From: an uncultured Eubacteriales bacterium
GTDB taxonomy: Bacteria > Bacillota > Clostridia > Oscillospirales > Acutalibacteraceae
Direction of reading: 5' to 3'
Length of the DNA: 64,000 bases
Assembly (NCBI GenBank): GCA_910584745.1
Contig: CAJUDG010000005.1
Location: 182,455 to 246,454, forward strand
A program made the translations under genes and the position numbers. Positions 51,131 through 60,131 of this stretch are shown here, one piece after another (positions within the stretch are counted from its first letter, which is position 1; every line of letters begins with the position of its first letter). The notes beneath the pieces are model-generated. The model had not been told where the DNA came from and searched no databases. It saw nothing but the letters and a program-made list of their open reading frames with translations.

Positions 51131-51137
51131 AAGGAGG
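51131..51137 (+). promoter_or_regulatory. Ribosome binding site that decides a TTG start
   Basis: AAGGAGG lies 8 bases before TTG at 51146. The ATG at 51110, which overlaps the GH20 stop as ATGA, has no good site in front of it. Confidence 0.55.
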
Positions 51138-51145
51138 CAGGGCAG

Positions 51146-52300
51146 TTGAGCAGAACAGAGGAGAGGCCGCAATTTATTTTCCCCATACAAGGGGACGTTA
51201 TGGTGGGCCAGGCGGACGGCGTTTTGACGGATGAAGGGCTGCAGATCAGGTCGCTGGTGAAAGCCGCGAACGCGCAGCGGATAACCGTAAACGGAGTAGA
51301 AGCTAAGAGGGAGGAGGCCGGGATATTTTCGGCGAAGGTCATCCTTGACGGCCGGGTGAACCGGCTGGAGGCCCTTGACCCCGACAAAAACCAGGGGCAG
51401 ACGATAACCGTCTATAACTTTCAAAAGGCCTATCACAAATACCGCTTTACCGTGGATGATTTTATCCGGGGCTTCGAGGATATCCATCTGCACCGAAATG
51501 AATATTCCTCAATTTTTGAAAACCCCTATCTCAAGATATTCAAGGACGCGCACGACAAATACGGCAGCAAGGTGCATATCAACGCCTTTTACGAGACCGG
51601 CGACGGCTCCTTTGACCTCTCGCAGATGACGGACCGCTTTCGTGATGAGTTTACGGCCAACGCCGAGTGGCTTTCCTTCTCCTTTCACGCCCGCAGAGAG
51701 CACCCCGACCTGCCATATCAGGACAAAAGCTACGACGAGGTGAAAAAGGACTGCCTTCTGGTCACCAACGAGCTGCGCCGCATCGTTGGAAGCGCCGCCC
51801 TGCGCAACACAACGACCCTGCACTGGGGCGGATCCAGCGTCTACGGCACGCGGGCGCTCCGGGCGCTGGGCTATCGGGCGCTTTGCGCATACCTGATACT
51901 CTGCCATGGGGAGGACTACTATAAAGGGGTCTATGAGGACGGACAGCCCATCGTCTCCTACCATTTGAGCAGGGAGCAGGTGGAGCACGCTGAGCACCGC
52001 TGCTTCTGGGTGGACACCGAGGAGGATGTGGTGTTTGCCAAGCTGCACATGGTCCTCAACGCCGGAGACCTGACCGCCAACCGCGTTGAGGCCTTTCTGG
52101 ACGATCTCAGCGCCCGCCCCACAGAGAGCGGCTTTATCCAGATGGTGATCCACGAGCAGCATTTCTATCCGGACTATGTGGCGTATGAGCCGGACTACCG
52201 CCAGCGCATCATGATGATGGCTGATTGGATGCAGAGGCACGGCTATACGCCGGCCTCCCTCTCCGATATCATCGAGGAGAATGAAGCCACGGTTATCTAG
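51146..52300 (+). CDS. Uncharacterised NodB/polysaccharide-deacetylase-like protein
   Basis: A 384-residue cytosolic protein. After about 95 residues of beta-rich sequence, a block RFTVDDFIRGFEDI, VHINAFYETGDGSFDLSQM, WLSFSFHARREHPD and then TTTLHWGG resembles the motif order of NodB-type polysaccharide deacetylases, in which aspartates and histidines bind a metal (DD, SFH). The match is weak and the usual H.HT motif is not seen, so activity is uncertain. It is last in an operon with a GH20-like enzyme, which fits removing acetyl groups from amino sugars. The TTG start is set by the binding site at 51131; ATG 51110 is the alternative. Confidence 0.5.
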   Translation: MSRTEERPQFIFPIQGDVMVGQADGVLTDEGLQIRSLVKAANAQRITVNGVEAKREEAGIFSAKVILDGRVNRLEALDPDKNQGQTITVYNFQKAYHKYRFTVDDFIRGFEDIHLHRNEYSSIFENPYLKIFKDAHDKYGSKVHINAFYETGDGSFDLSQMTDRFRDEFTANAEWLSFSFHARREHPDLPYQDKSYDEVKKDCLLVTNELRRIVGSAALRNTTTLHWGGSSVYGTRALRALGYRALCAYLILCHGEDYYKGVYEDGQPIVSYHLSREQVEHAEHRCFWVDTEEDVVFAKLHMVLNAGDLTANRVEAFLDDLSARPTESGFIQMVIHEQHFYPDYVAYEPDYRQRIMMMADWMQRHGYTPASLSDIIEENEATVI

Positions 52301-52318
52301 CGCTGGCGACTCATAGGG

Positions 52319-52359
52319 AAACCCGCATGGATCCAGGAAATGGGTCTATGCGGGTTTTT
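52319..52359 (+). terminator. Terminator of the DUF4965/GH20 operon
   Basis: AAACCCGCAT at 52319-52328 pairs with ATGCGGGTTT at 52348-52357, followed by T residues. It lies between this operon and the convergent regulator gene. Confidence 0.85.
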
Positions 52360-52372
52360 GCGGCTGTTACCC

Positions 52373-53755
52373 CTATAGACCCTGCTTATACTGTTTCGGC
52401 GTCAATCCCGTGACCCTCTTAAAAGTCTTCAAAAAGTAGAAATAGTCGTTAAATCCCAGCTGAGAGGCTATCTGGCTGACGGAGCTGTTCCCGGAGTCCA
52501 GAAGCTCCTTCGCCTTTTCGATTCGCAGCTCCGTGATGTATTTCAGAAAGGTTTTCCCGGTCTCCTTTTTAAACACCTGGCTGAGGTAATTGGCGTTCAG
52601 GTTCATCTCTTTTGACAGCTGGCTAAGGGACAGCCCCTGGTCATAGTGGCTGTTGATATAGCTCATCATCTGGATAAACCTGGAGTTGGAGAGGCCGTCA
52701 CCTTTCTGCACGGGCGGGTCTGCAAAGAGGCGCTCCTGCAGCGCCGAAAGAAGTGATGAGAAGCTCTTGAACCTTAGCACAAGCTGTGCCGGGCTGTTGA
52801 TATCCTCCAGCGCCTCGGCGGAGAAGGCGTCCACCGAGGAGACGATGCCGTAAAGGCGCCAAGCGGAACGCAGGGTAAAGCCCTTTCCGTCCGTGCCCTC
52901 CAGACTGTTCAATAGAGACAGCGTCCTCTCTGTATTGCCCAGAGCCGCCGCCTTTGCGATCTCCTTAAGCAGCGGCGCGGAGCTGTCCTCGACCTTTTCC
53001 GGGAAGATTTTCCGGCTATGGTCAAAGAAGAACTGAAAGGCCGAATTGTTCAGGTCCCTTATGGCCTTGGGAAGCGACGGCACCGGCTTGGCGCTTTCGG
53101 TACAGCTGATCCCGTAGGTCTGGCTTTTCTGCGCAAAAGAGGCGATCTTCTCTCTGGAAAAGGGCAAAGGGGAGAAATAGGCGAACTGGTTATAGCCCAG
53201 GCGCAGCACGACCCCCTGCTTTTTAGGCAGGGGATAGGCCGCCTTTCCCACAGAGACGGCGGCGTAATAAGCGTTGGAATCAAACCCGAAGGAGGACAGC
53301 GCCGCGGCCAGCTCCGCCCCGTCGGAATTTTGCAGCGCGTCCAGCAGATCGTCATAGTCGGGCAGGTTGTCCGCCTGTTTCAGGTTGCGCACGGCATGTA
53401 GCAGATAGCGCTTGAGCTCGTCATACTCCAGCGGCTTCAGACAGTATCCCAGCGCTCCGTAGCTTATCGCCTTCTGGGCATAGGAGAACTCCGCAAAGCC
53501 GCTTATTATAATGGTCTGGATATTCCGCTCCATCTCGGAGATCTGCTGGCAGAGGGAGAGCCCGTCGATATCCGCCATGCGGATATCGGTGATGACGATA
53601 TCTATGGGCGTTCTCTCAATAAAGCCGAGCCCTTCTCTCCCGCTCTTGGCCACGGCCGCTACCTCCATGCCGTATGACTCCCAGCTGATCGAACGGCGCA
53701 GCGCGTCGGTGACGGAGGGCTCGTCGTCGATCAAAAGGACCTTGTACATATTCAT
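52373..53755 (-). CDS. YesN-type response regulator with AraC domain (locus 3)
   Basis: A 460-residue regulator: receiver domain 1-122 (LLIDDEPSVTDAL; phosphorylation site in IDIVITDIRMADIDGLSL; lysine in YCLKPLEYD), a linker of about 230 residues, and the AraC-type DNA-binding part (LSLSQLSKEMNLNANYLSQV, VSQIASQLGFNDYFYFLKTF, ending GLTPKQYKQ). It overlaps the kinase gene by 4 bases and probably controls the divergent transporter at 55837. Confidence 0.93.
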   Translation of the reverse strand: MNMYKVLLIDDEPSVTDALRRSISWESYGMEVAAVAKSGREGLGFIERTPIDIVITDIRMADIDGLSLCQQISEMERNIQTIIISGFAEFSYAQKAISYGALGYCLKPLEYDELKRYLLHAVRNLKQADNLPDYDDLLDALQNSDGAELAAALSSFGFDSNAYYAAVSVGKAAYPLPKKQGVVLRLGYNQFAYFSPLPFSREKIASFAQKSQTYGISCTESAKPVPSLPKAIRDLNNSAFQFFFDHSRKIFPEKVEDSSAPLLKEIAKAAALGNTERTLSLLNSLEGTDGKGFTLRSAWRLYGIVSSVDAFSAEALEDINSPAQLVLRFKSFSSLLSALQERLFADPPVQKGDGLSNSRFIQMMSYINSHYDQGLSLSQLSKEMNLNANYLSQVFKKETGKTFLKYITELRIEKAKELLDSGNSSVSQIASQLGFNDYFYFLKTFKRVTGLTPKQYKQGL

Positions 53756-55536
53756 CTATCCCCTTTCCCGGCGCAGACCGGCTGCCGTATAGTTACGCAT
53801 GTGCCGTCGCCAAAAGAGCTGGATACCGACAGCCCGTACTTCTCCCCATACTGGAGCTTAAGCCTTGCGTTGATATTGGCAAGGCCGAGATGAGAGCTTG
53901 TGTCGGCGCTTTTGGCTGCAAGCTGCCGTTCGATCTCCTCAAGCTTTTCCGGCGGAATCCCCACGCCGTTGTCCCGGATAGAGACGCACAGCAGCCCGTC
54001 CTCGGCCTTTGCTCCGATATAGAGCATGCCGCTCTCCGGCTTTGGCTCAAGCCCATGCACAAAGGCGTTCTCTACCAGGGGCTGGAGCAGCATTTTAAAT
54101 ATGGGCACCCCGGCCGCCTCCTTTGAGACGCTGTAGAGCGTCGTGATGCGGTTCTGAAAGCGGGCCTGCTGGATATTCACATAGGCCTTTATGATGTCTA
54201 TCTCCTGACTAAGGGGCACAAATGGCTCCCCCTTGGAATTGTAACGGTAAATTTTCCCGATGGCGCTGGTTATAAGCGAGACCTGCTCCGTGTCCTTGCG
54301 CAGGGCCGCGGCGCGGATGAGCTCAAGAGTGTTGTAAAGAAAATGGGGATTGATCTGGCTGCGCAGCACGTTGAGCTCGGCGGTCTTCTGAAGGACCTCG
54401 GCCTCGTACAAGGCGTTTGCCTGTTGAAGGATCTCCCCCGTAAGGCAGTTGATGGAGACCAGAAGGTTGGAAAAGTCCTCTCCCAGGGTGCGTATCTCGG
54501 TGCATCCGTCAAGGTCGAGGGGCTTTTCCAGCTTTCTAAGCTTTTTTTCGCGCACAAAGGCTATGGCGCCGCTAAATTTATTTAGCGGAGAGACCACGCT
54601 CCAGTAGAGCAGTGCGCCCCCCAGAAACAGCAGCACGCAGAACACCGCCAGAAACGCCCCGCTGACGGCATAGACCGAGTCCAGGGACATCTGCGACGTC
54701 CTCCTGTCGACGGCGCTGAGAAGTACGCTGTCGATCTGGGGCAGGGAGGTGGTCTGGATGATATAGCCGTCGCTGCGGACGGTATGGGAGCCGGAGGGGC
54801 CGCCGCCGGGGCTCTCCCCGGTCAGGGCTATCTCCTTCAGCTCCTCGACTATTGGTCCGGAAAGCTCCTGGGAATCGCTGAACGTGCACATGCTCCCCCT
54901 GGCGTCCACCAGGGCCAGGAAGCTGCCGGGGACCTGCGGCACCGGCAGCTGCGCGGCGGCGCTGTGCGCGTCCACCGAGATGATAAGGGTGCCAAGCCGC
55001 TCTTTCCCCGCGTAATAGTGGCAGCCGAACACAAGATAGGGGCTTTTTCTGTTTGGAGAGCTGGGATACCAGATGCCCAGAAAGGCCATGCTGTGCTGGT
55101 CCGGCATGGCGGCCTGGATATCGTTCAGCTGGTCCGGCAGATACAGCCTGGACCATTTGAGCAGGCCGCTGACAAAGGCCACGTCCGCCACCGAGGCGTT
55201 GCTCAATTTGAGAGAGGCGAGCGCGGTGTTGAGCTCGTTTATGACGCCGGGGGATATCTGCTGATAGGACGAGGCCGACAGCATCGTCCGGCAGGACTTT
55301 TCATATTGCAGCTGTGTAAAGGCGGAATTGGCCTGTCTGGAGATAACGGACACCGCCGACTGAAAATCCTTGCAGTTCTTTTCCACATATTGCAGGTTTT
55401 CTTCCAGCAGGGACTTCCCGGCCGAGTGTATAAGCGCGGCGCAGAAGATCACCAGCGTCAATATCAGGCTGACGATCAGAAACGAAAATTGCCACTTTAC
55501 GCTGGTATGGCGCATGGCCCGGAACAGTTTTTTCAT
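53752..55536 (-). CDS. YesM-type sensor histidine kinase (locus 3)
   Basis: A 594-residue kinase with helices near 15-38 and 285-310, an outer domain between them, a HAMP-like region, the motif INPHFLYNTLELIR, and an ATPase domain (QPLVENAFVHGL, RDNGVGIPPEKLEE, LGLANINARLKLQYG). Its promoter carries the same upstream motif as the locus 1 kinase. It is encoded divergently from the transporter genes. Confidence 0.92.
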   Translation of the reverse strand: MKKLFRAMRHTSVKWQFSFLIVSLILTLVIFCAALIHSAGKSLLEENLQYVEKNCKDFQSAVSVISRQANSAFTQLQYEKSCRTMLSASSYQQISPGVINELNTALASLKLSNASVADVAFVSGLLKWSRLYLPDQLNDIQAAMPDQHSMAFLGIWYPSSPNRKSPYLVFGCHYYAGKERLGTLIISVDAHSAAAQLPVPQVPGSFLALVDARGSMCTFSDSQELSGPIVEELKEIALTGESPGGGPSGSHTVRSDGYIIQTTSLPQIDSVLLSAVDRRTSQMSLDSVYAVSGAFLAVFCVLLFLGGALLYWSVVSPLNKFSGAIAFVREKKLRKLEKPLDLDGCTEIRTLGEDFSNLLVSINCLTGEILQQANALYEAEVLQKTAELNVLRSQINPHFLYNTLELIRAAALRKDTEQVSLITSAIGKIYRYNSKGEPFVPLSQEIDIIKAYVNIQQARFQNRITTLYSVSKEAAGVPIFKMLLQPLVENAFVHGLEPKPESGMLYIGAKAEDGLLCVSIRDNGVGIPPEKLEEIERQLAAKSADTSSHLGLANINARLKLQYGEKYGLSVSSSFGDGTCVTIRQPVCAGKGDR

Positions 55537-55575
55537 AGCGCACCGCCTGTTGACAAATTTTGATCTCCTTTGTCT

Positions 55576-55604
55576 ATTATAATCGAAAATAGTGGATATT
55601 ACAA
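55576..55604 (-). promoter_or_regulatory. Promoter of the locus 3 kinase/regulator operon
   Basis: Minus strand TTGTAA (55599-55604) and TATAAT (55576-55581) with a 17-base spacer, 40 bases before the kinase start. The shared motif at 55611 begins 6 bases upstream of the -35 box. Confidence 0.65.
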
Positions 55605-55610
55605 TATTAC

Positions 55611-55629
55611 ATGGTGGATTTTATGAAAG
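55611..55629. promoter_or_regulatory. Shared 19-bp motif upstream of a YesM promoter (copy 2)
   Basis: Plus-strand reading ATGGTGGATTTTATGAAAG, differing from 22106-22124 at two positions only. Both copies lie just upstream of a -35 box on the minus strand and 71-75 bases from the kinase start. Confidence 0.6.
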
Positions 55630-55639
55630 TAACGCGGTC

Positions 55640-55719
55640 AATATGGCGGAAAACTCCGCTATATTATGGTATTTTTCTTAGAAAAATGGACATTTCTCAG
55701 GCAGCCCACATAAGAAATG
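55640..55719. promoter_or_regulatory. Cluster of three small inverted repeats
   Basis: An imperfect repeat around GCGGA/TCCGC (55640-55665), a perfect ATTTTTC/GAAAAAT with a three-base loop (55671-55687), and CATTTCT/AGAAATG with a 15-base spacer (55691-55719). They fill the space between the divergent promoters of locus 3 and may be operators. No coding frame is visible in 55537-55836. Confidence 0.35.
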
Positions 55720-55784
55720 GAGGAATCATCTCTATGTATTTATCAAAATCACACAAAGCGTTCATTTATTATTCGGCGGGTTTC

Positions 55785-55793
55785 TGATATAAT
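55785..55793 (+). promoter_or_regulatory. Extended -10 promoter of the locus 3 transporter operon
   Basis: TGATATAAT with TATAAT at 55788-55793 and a poor -35 region, 44 bases before the permease start. A weak -35 with an extended -10 suits activation by the adjacent YesN-type regulator. Confidence 0.6.
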
Positions 55794-55836
55794 CATCAAT
55801 GAAAAGACATAGAACCGCCAAAAGGGAGGAAGGGCT

Positions 55837-56772
55837 ATGGCAGGTAAACCGGAAAGAAAGCGCCCGCAGATCTTAAAACAAATGCGCAACGACTGGCTGC
55901 TGTACTTGCTGCTGCTGCCGGTGCTCGCATGGTATACGGTTTTTTCATATCTGCCCATGGCGGGGGTCACCCTGGCCTTTAAGGATTTCAGCTTTCGGGG
56001 CGGCCTTTGGGGAAGTCCGTGGATCGGGATGAAAAATTTTACCGACATGTTCGGCGACCCCCTGTTACTTCGGGCGGTGAAGAACACCGTCATTTTCAGC
56101 CTTGGCCGCATCGCGTTTCAAACGCCCTGCGCCATACTGCTGGCCGTCGGGCTAAACGAGCTGAGGTTCACAAGGTCAAAAAAGGCCATCCAGACTGTGG
56201 TGACCTTTCCGCATTTCATCTCCTGGGTGGTCCTCTCTGGTATGCTGATAAACCTTTTCGGCTCCACGGGCGTGGTCAATCAGATCCTGGGCCGGCTGGG
56301 CGCGGGCTCCATCGCGCCCATCACCTCCGCAGGCCAGTTCCGGGCGTTCATATGGCTCTCGGGCATCTGGAAGGAGGCCGGCTGGGATTCTATAATCTAT
56401 CTTGCGGCCATCGCCTCCATTGACCCGGGCCTGTATGAGGCCGGAGCGGTGGACGGCGCGAACCGCCTGCAGAGGATATGGCATATCACCCTTCCAGGGA
56501 TCCGCGGCACCATCTGCATTATGCTGATCCTGGCGGTGGGAGCCATTCTGACAAACGGGGGCTTTGACCAGATATTCAACCTGTATTCCTCGCCCGTCTA
56601 CAGTGTGGCGGATACCCTTGACACCTATGTGTTCCGCGAGTCCTTTATCACGGGCGGCCTGGACTACGGCTATACCACGGCCATTGGCCTTTTCAAATCC
56701 GTCATCGGCGTCGTTATGCTTGCAGCCTGCAATAAGATAGTCACACGGGCCGGCGAGAGCGGGCTGTTCTGA
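55837..56772 (+). CDS. ABC sugar permease, LplB type (locus 3)
   Basis: A 311-residue six-helix permease (WLLYLLLLPVLAWYTVFSYL as first helix) with EAA loop YEAGAVDGANRLQRIWHITL near 205. AGGGAGGAAGG precedes the start. It is followed by its partner after 39 bases. Confidence 0.93.
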   Translation: MAGKPERKRPQILKQMRNDWLLYLLLLPVLAWYTVFSYLPMAGVTLAFKDFSFRGGLWGSPWIGMKNFTDMFGDPLLLRAVKNTVIFSLGRIAFQTPCAILLAVGLNELRFTRSKKAIQTVVTFPHFISWVVLSGMLINLFGSTGVVNQILGRLGAGSIAPITSAGQFRAFIWLSGIWKEAGWDSIIYLAAIASIDPGLYEAGAVDGANRLQRIWHITLPGIRGTICIMLILAVGAILTNGGFDQIFNLYSSPVYSVADTLDTYVFRESFITGGLDYGYTTAIGLFKSVIGVVMLAACNKIVTRAGESGLF

Positions 56773-56811
56773 CAGGAGCTAAAAACCGAAAAACAGGGAG
56801 GGAGATAGAAT

Positions 56812-57714
56812 ATGAAAAAAAGGCCGGTAAAAAAGGAGCGCTTTTCCAAAGCCTCCCTATTTGACGCCGTACTGCTGGCCGGGCTGGGCCTGCTGGCGCT
56901 TATCACGCTTTATCCCTTTTATCAGGTGGTCATCATCTCCGTGTCCAACACGGTGGCATACGCCCGGCATCCGCTGTATATCCTGCCCTATGTGTTTGAC
57001 CCCATCGGCTATAAGACTATTTTCAGCGACTTAAGCTTTTACCGCTCTCTGGGCATAACGGCTTTTGTCACGGTGGTGGGGACGGCCATAAATATGACCC
57101 TTTCAATGTTCGGCGCATATGCGCTGTCACGAAAGACGCTGGCCGGCCGCAATTTCTTTCTGGGTTTTATAATCTTCACTATGTTCTTTAACGGCGGCAC
57201 CATCCCCACCTATCTGGTGACAAACGACCTGGGCCTTGTGAACAGCATCTGGGTCATGATACTGCCCTGCGCCATCAGTACATACTATCTTATCATTATG
57301 AAAAACTACTTCGTGTCCCTGCCGCCCAGCCTGCTGGAGGCGGCGAAGCTGGACGGCGCAAACGAGTTCACGATCCTGGTCCGTATAATAATACCCGTCT
57401 CCATGCCCTTTGTGGCCACCTTTTTCCTCTTTTACTCTGTGGAGCGCTGGAACGAGTGGTATCAGGCCTATCTATACATCAACGACGTCAAGATACAGCC
57501 CCTTCAGATCTACCTGAGGAACGTGCTGATAAGCCTGAGCAACAACCTGTCCTCCATCGCAAAGCAGATGCTGCAGGGCCATACCAAAAAGGTCAGCACC
57601 CAGGCCATCCAGATGGCGACTATCGTAGTGACCACCGTGCCTATCATCTGCGTCTATCCCTTTGTGCAAAAGCACTTCGTCAAGGGCGTGATGATCGGCG
57701 GCATCAAGGAATGA
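56812..57714 (+). CDS. ABC sugar permease, LplC type (locus 3)
   Basis: A 300-residue partner permease with EAA loop LEAAKLDGANEFTILVRIII near 180 and family ending KGVMIGGIKE. It lies between the LplB-type permease and the binding protein. Confidence 0.93.
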   Translation: MKKRPVKKERFSKASLFDAVLLAGLGLLALITLYPFYQVVIISVSNTVAYARHPLYILPYVFDPIGYKTIFSDLSFYRSLGITAFVTVVGTAINMTLSMFGAYALSRKTLAGRNFFLGFIIFTMFFNGGTIPTYLVTNDLGLVNSIWVMILPCAISTYYLIIMKNYFVSLPPSLLEAAKLDGANEFTILVRIIIPVSMPFVATFFLFYSVERWNEWYQAYLYINDVKIQPLQIYLRNVLISLSNNLSSIAKQMLQGHTKKVSTQAIQMATIVVTTVPIICVYPFVQKHFVKGVMIGGIKE

Positions 57715-57768
57715 AACGCCGCTGCGTTTTAGAATAACAAACCAGTAACAAAACAGGAGGAAATCAAA

Positions 57769-59415
57769 ATGAAACTGACAAAAAGGTTCTTGGCACTGCT
57801 TCTCTGCCTTGCGTGTCTATCCATGACAATGGCCGGATGCGGCGGCAGCACCACACCATCCTCGTCCGAGCCCCCGTCCAAGGCGGAGTCCAAGCCGGAG
57901 GAATCAAAACAGGAGGAGTCCGAGCCCGCCGCAGACGAGCCCCTGACCATCTCCGTCGGCTACTGGGACGTGGACGCCGCCCTTGCCAGCCGCGAGACCG
58001 ACGCCGTGCTCAAGACCATCGAGGAGAAATTCAACGTGACCTTTGAGCCGGTCAACGTGACCTGGGACGACTATAACCAGAAGTTCCAGCTTTGGGCCTC
58101 CAGCGATTCCCTGCCGGATATTTTCGCCGCCGATATCAGGACCACCGCCACCTTTGCCGAGTGGGCCAACGACGGCCTCCTGCATGAGATACCCGGGGAC
58201 CTGTCCGCCTATCCCAACCTGGAAAAGTATCTGGACAGCCCCGAGGCGGAGACCTGCAAGGTGGGCGAAAAGATGTACTGTATCTTCCGCCAGACCTATG
58301 TGGAGCAGGCGGAGACCATTGAGGACCGCTCCATCGTCTACCGCTGGGATCTGGCCCAGAAAGCCGGCGTCACCAAGGAGCCCGCCAACTGGGACGAGTT
58401 CCGCGAGATGATGAGGGCCATCATTGCGGCGGACCCCGAGGGCAAGAACATCCAGGGCATGACCGCCTGCGGCTCTGATTATCCTGTCGGCGTATTCTTC
58501 ACCTACAGTATGCCGGCGGCCGTTGTGGGCGGAAACACCTTCCGCTGGGTGGACAACGGGGACGGCAATTATGTTCCCGCGTATTTCGCCGGCGAAGAAC
58601 TCGGCGCCGCCGCGCTTCCCACCTGGCAGCTGGTCCGCGATATGTATAAGGAGGGCTCCATAGAGCCGGACATCGCCCTTGCCTCGACGGACCAGGCCTA
58701 CAATAAGTTCCTCAACGGACAGTGCGCCGCCATGCTGGCCACCGGCTTCTGCGGGCCCTGGGACGGTATGATCCAATACTGGAAGGACGTCAACGGCACC
58801 GAATACGCCGACGCCGTCAGATGCCTTGACCTTATGCCCGGGGTCGACGGCAAGTCCTACTACTGGATGTGGGATTACGCTTGGAGCGAATCGTACTTTT
58901 CCTCTAAAGTTGACGACGTTAAGTTTGACCGTATCATGCAGATATATGACTATCTATTGTCCGGCGATGGCGTTATGCTGGGCCGCTACGGTATGGAGGG
59001 CGACACCTATGAGATCATCGACGGCAAGTACATCAGCGAGAGCGCAGAGCGGGGCACGAAGTACCCCAGCACCAATATGTTCCACGACCTCGTGGCCTGG
59101 ACGCCCGAGCATCCCAACGGCTATGAGTTCCAGTCAAGTATCCCCCAGGAGCTGCTGGACGTTTCCGCGGCCCGCAAGGAGACCGCCCGCAACGCCCCCA
59201 CCCCGGAATTCGATCCCCGGTACACCGACATCTTCATCTCCCTGGGCTCCAGCTTTGGCCTCACCCTCTCCGACGACATGCTGACCATCATGACCGGAGA
59301 CCAGCCCGTGGAGGAGATGTGGCAGACCATAATCAATGGCTATAGGGAAAAGGGCCTGGAGGACATCATCCAGGAGGTGAACGACAAGGCGAAGGAGATG
59401 GGGTATAAGGATTAG
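57769..59415 (+). CDS. Extracellular sugar-binding lipoprotein (locus 3)
   Basis: A 548-residue family 1 solute-binding protein. The lipobox is TMAGC with lipidated C24, then a Ser/Pro/Glu-rich linker to about 60. The core shows SDSLPDIFAADIRTTATFAE near 105 and CKVGEKMYCIFRQ near 160. AGGAGG precedes the start. It is the last gene before the mobile-element region. Confidence 0.92.
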   Translation: MKLTKRFLALLLCLACLSMTMAGCGGSTTPSSSEPPSKAESKPEESKQEESEPAADEPLTISVGYWDVDAALASRETDAVLKTIEEKFNVTFEPVNVTWDDYNQKFQLWASSDSLPDIFAADIRTTATFAEWANDGLLHEIPGDLSAYPNLEKYLDSPEAETCKVGEKMYCIFRQTYVEQAETIEDRSIVYRWDLAQKAGVTKEPANWDEFREMMRAIIAADPEGKNIQGMTACGSDYPVGVFFTYSMPAAVVGGNTFRWVDNGDGNYVPAYFAGEELGAAALPTWQLVRDMYKEGSIEPDIALASTDQAYNKFLNGQCAAMLATGFCGPWDGMIQYWKDVNGTEYADAVRCLDLMPGVDGKSYYWMWDYAWSESYFSSKVDDVKFDRIMQIYDYLLSGDGVMLGRYGMEGDTYEIIDGKYISESAERGTKYPSTNMFHDLVAWTPEHPNGYEFQSSIPQELLDVSAARKETARNAPTPEFDPRYTDIFISLGSSFGLTLSDDMLTIMTGDQPVEEMWQTIINGYREKGLEDIIQEVNDKAKEMGYKD

Positions 59416-59457
59416 TTTTTGTGACGATCATGAGGAGTAAAAGCGTATAGTTTGCAG

Positions 59458-59488
59458 GCAGGGTACCGCTGGGGTTGCGGTGCCCTGC
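59458..59488 (+). terminator. GC-rich hairpin after the locus 3 binding protein
   Basis: GCAGGGTACCGC pairs with GCGGTGCCCTGC (one wobble) around a short loop. There is no T run, so it may be a weak terminator or a structure at the edge of the inserted element. Confidence 0.4.
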
Positions 59489-59535
59489 TGGCCGGTATGG
59501 AGGGTGGGGTGGCTTAGAAAAGGAGACTGACAAGC

Positions 59536-59994
59536 ATGGCACAAAAGGAACTGCTCACCAATGGAAAAGCCTTTAAGCGAACCGATGACCGCTGGGACGG
59601 CACAGTTTGGTACATGGATGAGAAGGGAAAGCGCAAGCGCAAATCTTTCTCAGGCACTACCAAAGATGAAGTTACCGAGAAAATGACAGACTACGTTACG
59701 GCTTTCAACGATGCTTTGCAGGAGTCGGATGAGTCCCGCAAGACTTTGAAGGAGAGCATGACCCACTGGCTTCAAGTGTTCAAATTTTCCTCGGTGGAGC
59801 GCACAACCTACGACCGCTGTGAGTGTACGGTGGAGCATCAGATTTTTCCTTTGCTTGTAGAGAAGGTTGTAGGTGACATCACCGCCGCAGACTTGGAAGA
59901 AGTTCTGAACTACTGGATGGGAGAGGGGTATCGTTCCTCCTCTGGCAGTGGTAATGCTAAGGGCGAGTGGAGTCCTGACTATTGTACTAACTAA
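59536..59994 (+). pseudogene. Truncated tyrosine integrase (N-terminal part only)
   Basis: Residues 1-55 are an AP2-like arm-binding domain (RWDGTVWYMDEKGKRKRKSF) and about 60-135 the SAM-like core-binding domain (MTHWLQVFKFSSVERTTYDR, VVGDITAADLEEVLNYWM) of Tn916-type integrases. The frame then ends in GNAKGEWSPDYCTN and a stop. The catalytic domain with R-H-R-Y residues, about 220 residues, is absent, so it cannot recombine. AAAGGAGA precedes the ATG. It marks the left part of the inserted element. Confidence 0.8.
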
Positions 59995-60060
59995 GAACAA
60001 TAATTCCATATGTCAAAAAATAAAAACAGTTTATGTCATAAAATCTAGAATGTGATATAT

Positions 60061-60097
60061 CAATGTGTTGGATGAAATTTTTCTATCCAACACATTG
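60061..60097 (+). promoter_or_regulatory. 13-bp perfect inverted repeat upstream of the AT-rich ABC operon
   Basis: CAATGTGTTGGAT at 60061-60073 and ATCCAACACATTG at 60085-60097, spacer 11 bases, 35 bases before the first gene. No long T run follows. It may be an operator for a regulator not encoded nearby or the end of a lost gene's terminator. Confidence 0.5.
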
Positions 60098-60131
60098 TGT
60101 TCAATAAATGAAAGTGTTGAGGTGCAATAAG

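Noticed and set aside
55785..55793. TGATATAAT recurring at 10317, 47141 and 55785 as a special sigma factor motif
   Set aside because: It is the normal extended -10 element of sigma-A promoters and needs no special factor.
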